Source: Guadua angustifolia
Taxonomy: Eukaryota; Streptophyta; Magnoliopsida; Poales; Poaceae
Length of the DNA: 64,000 nucleotides
NCBI GenBank assembly: GCA_036346375.1
Contig: CM070501.1
Span: forward strand, 56,027,326 to 56,091,325
Reading direction: 5' to 3'
Shown here: positions 47,161-57,099 of the stretch, piece by piece
How positions within the stretch are numbered: position 1 is the stretch's first letter
Layout of the letters: each line of letters starts with the position of its first letter
Position numbers and translations under genes: made by a program
Notes under the pieces: model-generated
Told to the model about the DNA's origin: nothing
Database searches by the model: none
Seen by the model: only the letters and a program-made list of their open reading frames with translations

Positions 47161-47867
47161 TAGGGTTGGACACTCAGATCGGGTTTTTTTAGGCCGGCCT
47201 GAGGTACGGCGGTCACAGTCGAGGCCGGCATAAAGTGGGTCATGCCGACATTGTAGCATGGGTCATGTTGGACCCGAAAATCTGGCACGATAGACAGCAC
47301 GAGTCATGTTAGGGCCGATGACCTAGGGCTTGAGGAAGAAGTTTAGCATGAAGGTCACTAATCCACAGAGTATGCGTATCATGGATGCATCCATCAGCAT
47401 GGACATCACCCCCGTCGCCAATACCTTAGAGAGATGGGTGAGAGAACTCTCTCTCTCTCACCTGTCTCTCTAAATCTCTTTTAGCTCTCTCTCACTCGTC
47501 TCTCTCAATATCTCCCTCTCTCGCCAATCTCTCTCAATCTCTCTCACATGTCTTCCTCACTCTCTTTCTCATCCATTACCCCCTCTCTCGCCCGTATTCA
47601 GCACATCCCCATGCTCTCTGTAATTGTTCAAAATAAATAAATTTTAGTTATTTTTTCATAATATTTGTGTCTACTACCTCAACTCCATGCGTCTGTAGCT
47701 CCTTTTCTCTTGTCACAATAGTGCAAATAGACCATGCTTGGGCTCACCGACAGCAAGCCGGTATGGTACGACATGGCAGGCATGACGAACCGTCGCGGTC
47801 TGACACGGCTCAGGCACAAAGCACGATAGGTCCATACCAGATCGGCCCAGCACGATATCCACCTCTA
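47161..47867. mobile_element. Non-autonomous hAT element (707 bp)
   Basis: The left end TAGGGTTGGACA and the right end ATCCACCTCTA are inverted repeats of the grass TAGGGGTGGA hAT type. The flanking 8-mers TTAAGTTA (47153-47160) and TTAAGGTA (47868-47875) match at seven positions. Subterminal GGCCGG, GGCCC and GCACGA motifs are typical. The middle (about 47430-47600) is a CT-rich stretch of CTCTCTCTC repeats. No transposase. Confidence 0.75.
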
Positions 47868-47949
47868 TTAAGGTACATAGAAATGTATAAAAATGAAGTT
47901 TTTAGCTTTTTCTTCGGTACATCTCTTTTCAAAGAGGGAGAGGGGATTT

Positions 47950-49174
47950 TCTCTACTACTTATAATTATGAGTTAGTGGCGGTGGTCCATTCTCCCCCTC
48001 CCCCCCAGCATACCCACGAAACCATTATTGTCTCGATCTTCTATACATTAGCGAACGAAGAAAGTTTTAATTCGATTGGATATGCATGTATGCGTGATCT
48101 GCAACGTATCAGACTCTTATCTCAGTCAGCCAATTCTATTTCTAAATACTGCACGACCAATTCTTTTTCCATATACTGCACGCATACAGTTTCTGTGTTA
48201 CCATGTGCCTTTGAGTTATCATATGCATTCTTTCCATTAAATATTTACTTGCATGTGTAGATAATATCATATTTTCTTTTTATCTAATCACACATAGACT
48301 TGATTACAAGAGGGGCAAAGAGATGCATCGGCTATGCATGACGTAAGTAGATAAGTTTGTTATCTCTATCTCTACTAATTCTAATTAGGAGTTGGTGGTG
48401 GTACGTTTGTTCTCCACCCTCATCCTGACACATGTGCGCACCCTCGTGGATGAGTGGGAAGCGGACAGTGGCCTCTCCGTTAGATTGGATTGGATCATCC
48501 CATCGCGGGGGATAAATGAATATACATGACTCATTTATTGCTTTCCTTTCTCCCATTGATCTGGCATTCGAATCAACAACGATTGCTCTTGGTGTTTTTC
48601 GAATCGGATTGATTACTCTTGGTGCCTTCCGAAGGAAGTAGAGTTCCGATTCATGGAGTTGGGTCTCTTCTCATCTCTTTTCCTTTTTTATCTTCCTTAT
48701 TCGACAGTTTCTTAATCTGGATTCTATAAATATCTCCTCGGTTGCTAAATCTATATAACCCCATCGCTTCTTGTCTCTCTTGCAGATGCGTTGAGCTTAT
48801 CCGTTGAGCGAAAGGTAATGGGCGACCTTTCTGATCTCGTTAATGCGACGCAGGGGCAAGTAGCCGGTGGTATGCTACGATATAGGCTGGCAACACTGTT
48901 GGAGCTTTGCCGCGGTGGATGATATCAATAGGTTGAGGGAGGGGCTCACGGGGGGAGGCAAGGAGGTGGTGGAGTTGGTTGATAGGGTAGGGCTATGGTA
49001 TGGCCGGAATAAGACATACGAGCCACGCACATCGCTAATGGTGGTAGTTATATACAGATGATGCCTACCTCTTCAATGCCTTTACACCCATGGGGCAACA
49101 GGTGATGCCTTTTTCGGTCGATCGATCGATCTCGAATTATGGCGTTAAAAATTAAAATCCCAAGTGCTGTGATG
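47950..49174 (+). mobile_element. Helitron array, unit 1 (no 3' end)
   Basis: TCTCTACTACTTATAATTA at 47950 and TCTCTACTAATTCTAATTAG at 48369 are Helitron-type 5' ends; the second is preceded by A as expected. The unit runs to GCTGTGATG at 49174 and is followed directly by the next 5' end without any CTAG hairpin terminus. It shares long stretches with unit 2, including CGATCGATCGATCTCGAATTATG near its end. No helicase domain; open frames are not conserved. Confidence 0.65.
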
Positions 49175-50667
49175 TCTCTACTATTTCTAATTACGAGTTG
49201 GTGGTGGTGGTCCATTCCCCCTGGCATACCCACGTAACCGTCATTGTCTCGATCTTCTTTACATTAGTGAACGAAGAAAGTTTTAATTTAGTTGGATATG
49301 CATGCATGCGTGATCTGAGACGTATCAGACTCTTATCTCAGTCAGCCAATTCTATTTCTAAATACTGCACAACCGATTCTTTTTCCATATACTGCACGTA
49401 TACAGTTTCTGAGTTACCATGTGCCTTTGAGTTATCATATGCATTCTTTCTATTAAATATTTACTTGCATGTGCAGATAATATCATCTTTTCTTTTTATC
49501 TAATCACATATAGACTTGATTACAGCAGGCCAGCAGCATGCGCACGGCTATGCATGACGTAACTAGATAAGTTTGTTATCTCTATCTCTACTAATTCTAA
49601 TTAGAAGTTGGTGGTGGTACGTCCGTTCTTCACCCTCACCCTGACACATATGCGCACCCTCGAGGATGAGTGGGAAGCAGACAGTGGCCACCTTGTTAGA
49701 TTGGATTGGATCATCCCGTCGCGGGAGATAAACGAATATACATGACTTATTTATTGCTTTTGGTGTTTTTCTTATTTAAATGAATATACATGACTTACAT
49801 AAATGAATATACATGACTTATTTATCTCCCGTCGTGGGAGATAAATAAATATACGTCGAATCGGTAGTGATTGCTCTTGGTGTTTTTCGGATCGGATTGA
49901 TTACTCTTGGTGCCTTCCGAAGGAAATAAAGTTCCGATTCATGAAGTTGGGTCTTTTCTCATCTCTTTCCCTTTTGTTGTCTTCCTTATTGGATAGTTTC
50001 TTAATCTGGATTCCATAGATATCTCCTCAGTTGCTAAATCTATATAACCCCATTGCTTCTTGCCTCTCCTGCAATGCGTTGAGCTTATCCGTTGAGCGAA
50101 AGGTAATGGGCGACCTTTTTGATCTCGTCAATGCGGCGCAGGGGAGGGTAGCTGGTGGTAGGCTGTGAGATAGGCTGGCAACACTGCTAGAGCTTTGTCG
50201 CGGTAGATGATGTCAATAGGTTGGGAGAGGCGCTCGCGGGGGGAGGCGAGGAAGCGGCGGAGCTGGTTGATGGGGTGGGGCTATGGTATGGCGAAGCAAG
50301 GCATATGAGTCACGCACACCGCTAATGGTGGCAGCCATATACGGATGACGCCTACCTCTTCAATGCCTTTGCGCCATGGGGCAGCAGGTGATGCCTCTTT
50401 CGGTCGATCGATCGATCTCGAATTATGATGTTACAAATTTACAATCCCAATTGCTGTGATGTTATTATTCAAATTTGTGAAATTAATGATAATTTTAAGC
50501 TCGAGTTTGTAAATAGGTGTTTGAAATTTGTATGCTTCGATGATTTGATTTATACATTTAACCATTGCACATTCAGAGTGAACATTATTATTAAAGTTAG
50601 TGTTCTTTGTAAATAAATTTTTTATCGTAAATTGAATTTCCGTTGCATCGCACGGACACATAGCTAT
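49175..50667 (+). mobile_element. Helitron array, unit 2 (with 3' end)
   Basis: 5' ends TCTCTACTATTTCTAATTA (49175) and TCTCTACTAATTCTAATTAG (49585) repeat the arrangement of unit 1. Unlike unit 1, this copy continues past GCTGTGATG for about 200 bases to a GC-rich subterminal hairpin (CCGTTGCATCGCACGG) and a degenerate CTAT terminus at 50664-50667. The region around 49780-49850 has an extra short duplication of AATGAATATACATGACTTA. Confidence 0.65.
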
Positions 50668-50963
50668 TTAAGTATACCTGATAAACCAGATTACAGTAAA
50701 AGGCCATCAAATATTCAAATGGGGGAGTATATCTTTTTTTATTGTCTCATATCAAATGATACAGAAGATCAAATTTGCTGTCCAGAAAAGTACGTATTAA
50801 CCAAGGCAAAAGAAAGAAAAAAATACAGCCAAAATAAGTTCATTACAACAAAAATACAGCCAAAATAAGTTCATTACAACAACAATCAAACACAATCAGC
50901 TTCAATATTTGTTGCCCTCCCTCCCTATAAAAAGGATCTCCAGAGCAGCTAAGATGTTGAGGT

Positions 50964-53900
50964 TCAGGGCAGGTCTTCCTTCATGCCACGGACGAACTCC
51001 TCGGAGTGCTCCTTGGTGACGCAGCTCGCGAGCATCCTAGTGCCGTCGAGCGGCAGCGGCGCCTTGAGGATGACGACGGAGGCGATGAAGTCGTTGTTCA
51101 CTAGCGGGCCGGCGAACATGGGAGGCCCAAAGCCGTAGTCCACCTCCGAGAAGCCGAGCTTGCTCCAGTCAGAGACGTAGATGGACTCGTAGTTGAAGGT
51201 CATCTGGAACGGGTCCTGCTCGATCTCCTCCTTGGCGAACTGAAAGAACTCCACCGCCATCCTGTCCTTGGCTTGCCGGATCATGCCGACGACCTCCATC
51301 AGCGACGACTCGAGCACCTTCCTGCTCGGAGCCGACATCTTCACCGGGAAGATGGAGTTGCCGTAGTATCCCCTATCCAGCTTGAGCAGGTGCCGGACGC
51401 TGGCGAAGAAGCAGAGCTTCACGGTGGCGTCAGGCTCGAGGTTCAGCGCCCGGGTGCGGCATTGCCAGAGCTTCGCCGTCAGGACGTCGAACCCGGAGCA
51501 GAACTTGCCGCTGTGCGCCTTGTACTGCGTCTTGAGGTCGTCGATGTAGCCGGCAGGGAAGTCGAGCACGATGTAGTCCAGTGCCAGCACGGGAAGCTCC
51601 GGGAGAGGGCCCGGCTTGATGTTCGGGTTGGGGAACTTCTCCCTGTCCCAGACCGGCTTCACCCTCGGCTCCGGGAGCCCCCGCGCCATGTCGCCGACCG
51701 CGTTGATGAATTGCGCGGCGCCCATGCCGTCAGCCGACGCGTGGTTGAACCGGAGACCCATCACGAAGCCGCCGCAGGTGAATTTCGTGATCTGAGATCA
51801 TGAAACTTGAATTTTAGCACTGAATTTAAACATTAGCACATTTTGATGAAAATTTTGCGTTGAACTTCAGAGAACTGACCGATTTCCCAAACAAACGATT
51901 TCAAACTGGTATGTGGACTTGTGGTTAGTCATATTGTCGGCAAATGCTCCCATAAATTCCCATATGTTAATGTTGTCTTTCTTTATCGAAAAGATAGATT
52001 CACAATAATGAACTTCAATTTTCATACGGGTTGCAGTTAGAGGGAATAGGCATTATCAGCCGAATCATTCCACGTTATGGGCGACGGGGATGCACGAAGA
52101 AAATGCCAAACAAACAATGAGAGGAAATGCAATTTGATCATCATGAAGCTGGAAGCACCCTGCACCCACTACTCCAAACCACTCGAAAAAGACCTTCATG
52201 AGCGGGCGCGTTCGATACTCGTTGAGCATCCCCCGCAACCACCCCATCTACCTGTCGGTGGACGAAAGCAGCTAAAAGTAGAAAAAAAAGTATGAAACCC
52301 TTAGCTTAAAAGCAATACATTCAGGTCGCATCTGGCAAGGACAGCTACAAGCACATATCTAACCGCTCATAACTTGTTTGAGGAATCAAAGTTCAACCCC
52401 TCTTTTTTTCAGATTCTTACTCCCAATGTTAACCTTACACTGCCATGGTTTGCTAACGATTCTTATGATTTTAATACCACGTCGGCTAAGCTGGACGATA
52501 TATCTCTGCCATCACATCAGCTTCAATTAATCCTGATAAGACTAGCCAGATAGATCATGCACTGTCGACATCCATGGCCTATGGCGAGATGGCCATCAAT
52601 ACGGCAATTGGAACATCGTAATCGGAGCATATCCAATTCGATACTACATCTCAACGTGGTGGAGAGCCAAAGCCGCCGCCGCGGCCGCTACCACCTGGTG
52701 GACCAAGCCAGTAGCTCCGGTTTCATTTCATGGTGTCACTTTCGGACACAGCATCGACCTTGCTCCACACAAAAATGCAGATCTGCCTAAACTAACCACT
52801 GAGCAGACCACTGCACCGCACAAGCCTGAAGTCGAAGCAAAGTCAGATACATACTGCGTATCAAGAAGCAGATCAAAGCTTGCCTTTCGCAAGTTGCAAC
52901 AGAACAAAGCAGATGAGCTTCTTGTTTGTGAACTCGAGTAGTCTTCTGCCTCGACGTTTCACCGCCTTTGGCCCCAGAGATCTCTCGCCTGAAACGCCAA
53001 AACAGACACGGCTCACGCGCAACTCCAGATGTCCGCGTCGCCGCGCGGCGCATTCGATGCCGGCGAAGGCATCCACATCCGTATTCCAACCACCAACGCG
53101 CCGCCTGCGTCACCGGCGCGATCCCTCGCTCGGCGCCGCCCGCGATTGGGCAACCTTGACACCGATGCTCGCAGCGTAGTTAATACCTTCGACTAGTACT
53201 TAGATCCTCCATTAAAGACCACCAACAAGCTAGCCCTGTCCGTTTTTCATAAAATGGAAACCGGGCAGTGTTCCATTGATTCTCACGGCTCACGGTACGC
53301 TCACATCACGAGCTCACTTACTCTGAAACTTAACAAGAATCTATATAGCTTTTTTGAAGAAATTTCTCTTCGTTTCAGAAATTAGGCATGTTAATTACTC
53401 CATGCATTTTTATCCCCATGCCGTAATTCTCTCGTTCACGATGAAAATATGGCGGTGTGACGGGGCAGCGTAGGTCCCACGTGCCAGCCTCCTCGACCGA
53501 CACAATCAACCACGTTTCCCCGACTTGGCCTTCGTTACCTATTTACCTTCCTGACGCGGCAAAACATTAAAAAAAAGGAAAAAAATGGTAGGGAAAAAGA
53601 AGAAGCAGCAGCAGCTTCCCACTACGCCACCATTTCCAAGCTTTTGACTTCTCGCCTCGGCTCTCCTCGTCAGCTCCCCCCAGATCTACCGCGTGCGCCC
53701 GGATCTAGTCCTACTGACGCAATCGAAGATTCGAAACCAGAAGCATGATGCTTAGGAATCACGGCGTGCTTACCTGCATCATCATGATGGTGTTGTGGGG
53801 CTCGACGCCCCAGCGGTCGTCGCCGGGGTAGGGCACGAGGTCCTCCTTGGGCAGCAGCAGCGGCCGCTCCAGGAACCGCACGTCCTCCAGGCTGCAGTCC

Positions 53901-54203
53901 GCGGCGGCCTCGGCGAAGTAGACGCCGTCGGCGGTGCACCTGATGGCGGGGGCCCCGGTCTCTGGCTCCACGATGCGGCCCGCAAGAGGGTAGAAGAACA
54001 CCAGCGCCTTGGCCAGCGCGTCGCGGATGATCCCGGAGCCGCGTCGGCGCCCGACCGGAAGATGTGCATCGACTCCACCAGGCCCCGGTGTGTCGGGTAC
54101 CGGTCCACCCACGCCAGCGGCAGCGTCTCGTCGGGGTCGCCGACGCCGGCTTCACCGCGCCCTCCGAGATCCTTGTCACCTTGAAGCTCGCCGCTGCCGC
54201 CAT
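50964..54203 (-). CDS. BAHD acyltransferase gene (two exons, frame breaks in exon 1)
   Basis: BAHD enzymes transfer an acyl group from acyl-CoA to an alcohol or amine in the cytosol. Exon 1 is 53774-54203 (ATG at 54203; FKVTRISEGAVKPA, ALVFFYPLAGRI, CSLEDVRFLERP). Exon 2 is 50964-51791 and starts ITKFTCGGF after a clean GT-AG intron. The catalytic HxxxD motif is HASADGMG. The second family motif, usually DFGWG, reads DYGFG. The combined length, about 420 residues, is normal. The sequence resembles the grass clade of BAHD proteins that includes hydroxycinnamoyl transferases of cell-wall synthesis, but the substrate cannot be assigned. Exon 1 needs three frames: breaks lie at about 54133-54136 (GGGG on the plus strand) and 54032-54034 (CCC). 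Both look like lost bases in homopolymers, so consensus error is as likely as a pseudogene. Confidence 0.85.
51792..53773 (-). other. BAHD intron with a GC-rich patch
   Basis: The single 2-kb intron of the BAHD gene. Its left half is AT-rich. From about 52550 to 53170 it becomes GC-rich, with open frames on both strands (for example 52787-53113 minus and 52880-53179 plus) that match no family I recognise. It may hold a captured gene fragment or simply GC-rich intronic sequence. Confidence 0.4.
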
Positions 54204-54704
54204 GGCCGCTGCTCCCTGAGTCTGTGTGTGCCTCTGGAGTCTTGGAGTTTTGGAAGCCTCCGATGAGCTTAGCTGGTCTTAAATGGAGCTTGGGACTTGG
54301 GAGCGTTCGCGAATGGGTCGCTGGCGTGTGGGGCCCGTGGGAGCGTGAGGTTGGGCCCCACGCGGGCGCGTGGAATTTTGCTTCGGCGTTCGGTAGCCGC
54401 GACGGCTGAGATTGGCCGCCGGATGGATGTTTGACGTACGGGTGTCGCTTGCCGTTCGAACGCAGCTGTGCTAATGTTAGATCATAGGATATGGCGATCT
54501 TCTAGAGTCTCTCTGCATGTTCTTATGTTTTTCCATAAACAGGCCCAGTTTGATCGATTCAATCTAGAATTAATTACAACTAAGTGCATTTATCGTTCAA
54601 TTGGGTAGCTAAAAAGTTTTCCTTTGGAGAAATTGAGTACGTAGCTTCGAGTCCTAAGTGGCAGCTCACATTGCAGCAGCCATCTGAAATTCTAAAGAGA
54701 AGTA
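54204..54704. other. Region upstream of the BAHD gene
   Basis: Expected position of the BAHD promoter and 5' leader. GC content drops sharply beyond about 54470. No confident TATA box or other motif is assigned. Confidence 0.4.
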
Positions 54705-54984
54705 CTCTCAATGTATAGAAATGAGTTTAAATAGTTTTATTCAAAAATATAAGACTTGTATGTAGATTTAATGAGGTTTTTTTTCTATTATACCTCTATT
54801 TATTTATTCTCTCTCAACTATATGCATTTATTCATGACCACCACACACAAAATATTATCTCTCATCTTCTAAGATAATTAAGTGGGGTATATAAGTCATT
54901 TTTACTCGCAAGTTTCTCAATTTCACCTCAACCTTAATCTTTGTGTAAAGTTAAAATACGCCCTATATTTTTTAACAGAGAGAG
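54705..54984. mobile_element. Stowaway-like MITE (280 bp, TSD TA)
   Basis: The ends CTCTCAATGTATAG and the reverse complement of AACAGAGAGAG are imperfect inverted repeats flanked by TA on each side (54703-54704 and 54985-54986). The AT-rich interior without coding capacity and the TA target fit the Tc1/Mariner-derived Stowaway class, though the termini are diverged from the usual CTCCCTC start. Confidence 0.6.
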
Positions 54985-54986
54985 TA

Positions 54987-55115
54987 CTTCATACCTTTTA
55001 TTTTAACAGTTGCACAAATATTAAAATATGAATAAAAGGTAGATATTGATTATTTACTCTTTCGTTTGCTTTAAAATTTGTGCAATTTATATTGGGAGAA
55101 AGCATTGAAGCGTCG
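54987..55115 (+). repeat. Third copy of the 7060/10928 repeat
   Basis: Contains AACAGTTGCACAAATATT and GGGAGAAAGCATTGAAGC, matching 7060-7200 in the same orientation. Here it stands alone, with no inverted partner nearby, which argues that the block is a dispersed repeat in its own right. Confidence 0.65.
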
Positions 55116-56380
55116 CACAATTCTAAATAGCAAATCAATTGAAAATGAACTAAGGTAAACTTGGTAAGACAACTCATAGTATTATGTAGCACTAAATCCT
55201 CACTAAGTGATGCTTTTGCTTCATTGTCTTTCGGCAGTTTGGACATTGGAAACTTCTCTCTCACTCTCAATTGAACGAATCTTCTGATGCGGTTTTTTTT
55301 CTCTATTTATTGAATATGAGATAGATTGTTATGAATTGAAGACTTCCAATTTTTTTTAAAAAAAAACTAACAAATTCAGACAACAAAAAGACAATTTCAT
55401 AATTCAAATGGCAAAAGACAAGTTCATTTAGGGTTAGGGTTCACTTACTTTCTCTGGCGATGGCCAGTGACAACGACGATAGGATCTCCACCGACAGATG
55501 ACTGACGTTAGGGTTAAGATTCATGGATGTTAGGGAGGGGTTCACTAGGACCCTAGGGTTTAAAGGGAGGGGCACCACTAGCCGTGGGATTGGGGGAGGG
55601 TTGCAAACGGCACGCATAGGAGGAGACTAAATGTTAAGTTAGGTGGGGTTGGAAGGTGGTGGGGGAAGAAGGGGTAGCGTAGTGAGGCGTCTAGGGTACT
55701 GCTAACCACAGGTGGTGGCCAGCGGATGAGGGGGCGGTGGTGGAGGATCACGGAGCTTGTTGTAGAGGAACGGGTTCACGTGGAGAGGGAGGAAGAAGAG
55801 GCGGAGCTCATGCAGTGGTGGGTGGTGGCGTCGTCTGTTGTCAAGCGGCGTGGCGGTGGCTATAGAAACATGATGCGGGAGGAAGCCTACAATGAAGAAA
55901 TAGAGAATGGATAATGTAGAAAATGGATAAGGTTTGATATGTCAAACATTCTTTAGATAGAAGCATCTTTTTTATGGGACGCACTAGCGTCCAGACATAC
56001 GATGCAAGCTTTTCTATCATACGCTCCTCTTCACTGTCAGATCTGACTTAAAAAGTCCAAGCTTAGCTATGCGATCTCGCGCAACAAAAATCGGTGAGGC
56101 ACAACAATTATTTATTAAGTATGCAACAAATCATCCATCCAATGCAACAAATATATCACTTTACAACATTAGGATATTCTCTTTTAGGGTGAAACAAAAA
56201 ACATTATCAATACAACAAATCCTCCACTCGATGTAGCAAAGTACGGATTCCTTGATGCAACAAATAGACATCCCTAATGCAACAGAATTAAAAGTACAAT
56301 GCTACAAATTAAAACCCAACTGTAACAACATAAAAACTGAATCAAAACATTTCTCAACGTCTGAAAAGACATGTTGTAAG
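55116..56380. other. Gene-free stretch with G-rich and TGCAACAAA-rich parts
   Basis: The part at about 55480-55900 is G-rich with a short low-complexity frame. From 56095 to 56340 the string TGCAACAAA or a close variant recurs roughly ten times. That pattern is seen in grass DNA transposon subterminal regions, but no termini could be defined. No gene recognised. Confidence 0.4.
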
Positions 56381-57099
56381 TTCAACCATCATTAGTTGTG
56401 GTTTTGATGTTAATGACAAATCTAATCTATTGTTAATGACAAATCTCGTATTAAGATTATCCCCTAATGCGATATTATTATTAATGACAAATCTTGTATC
56501 GAGACTAACTTGTTTATTTAGAATATCTTTGGTTAGTCTCATCGCATTGAAAAATAGAAAACCCAAGGTATGTATGCGCATTCATCATAGTATTATTTAT
56601 GTACTTTGGAGTCAAGTTAAAGTATGGATATCCCGTTAACTTAACCACAATGTGCATCATGTTTCCCAATCCATATAATACATGGATGCACATATTTAGG
56701 GGAGTTCACACTCTAACTTGAAGAATCAATTTAAATGATAATTTAAATTGAGTTCATTTGTCGTGTTAATTATTAGAGAACACTTCATCATGTGTTGATG
56801 GTGTTTCATGATTAAGAAAGGACAAATGAATAGTTCTTAAGTATAATAAGGCATGAGTTGCATTATTGTACTTAAGACATACATAAATCATTTCAATTGA
56901 TTTAGGTTGTGCTCAATTGATCTAAAGGCATCCATTATGTGTTAATGGAGTGCAAGAGATAATTGAGACAACCATGCATCTTGGACTAACAAGTTTCATG
57001 AGTTATGTTTGAGTTAGGTCCAAAGATGGATGAGAACGGGACAAGGACGGCGTCATGAGTTGATGGGCGTCAAGAATGGATCCCAAGAAATGAAGTCAA

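Noticed and set aside
47667..48260. 197-codon plus-strand open frame
   Set aside because: It runs from inside an hAT element across its border into the Helitron array, so it cannot be one gene. The matching stretch of Helitron unit 2 keeps only part of it.
51273..51803. 176-codon frame antisense to BAHD exon 2
   Set aside because: It is a shadow of the high-GC coding exon on the other strand, Arg/Val/Glu-rich, with no family motif.
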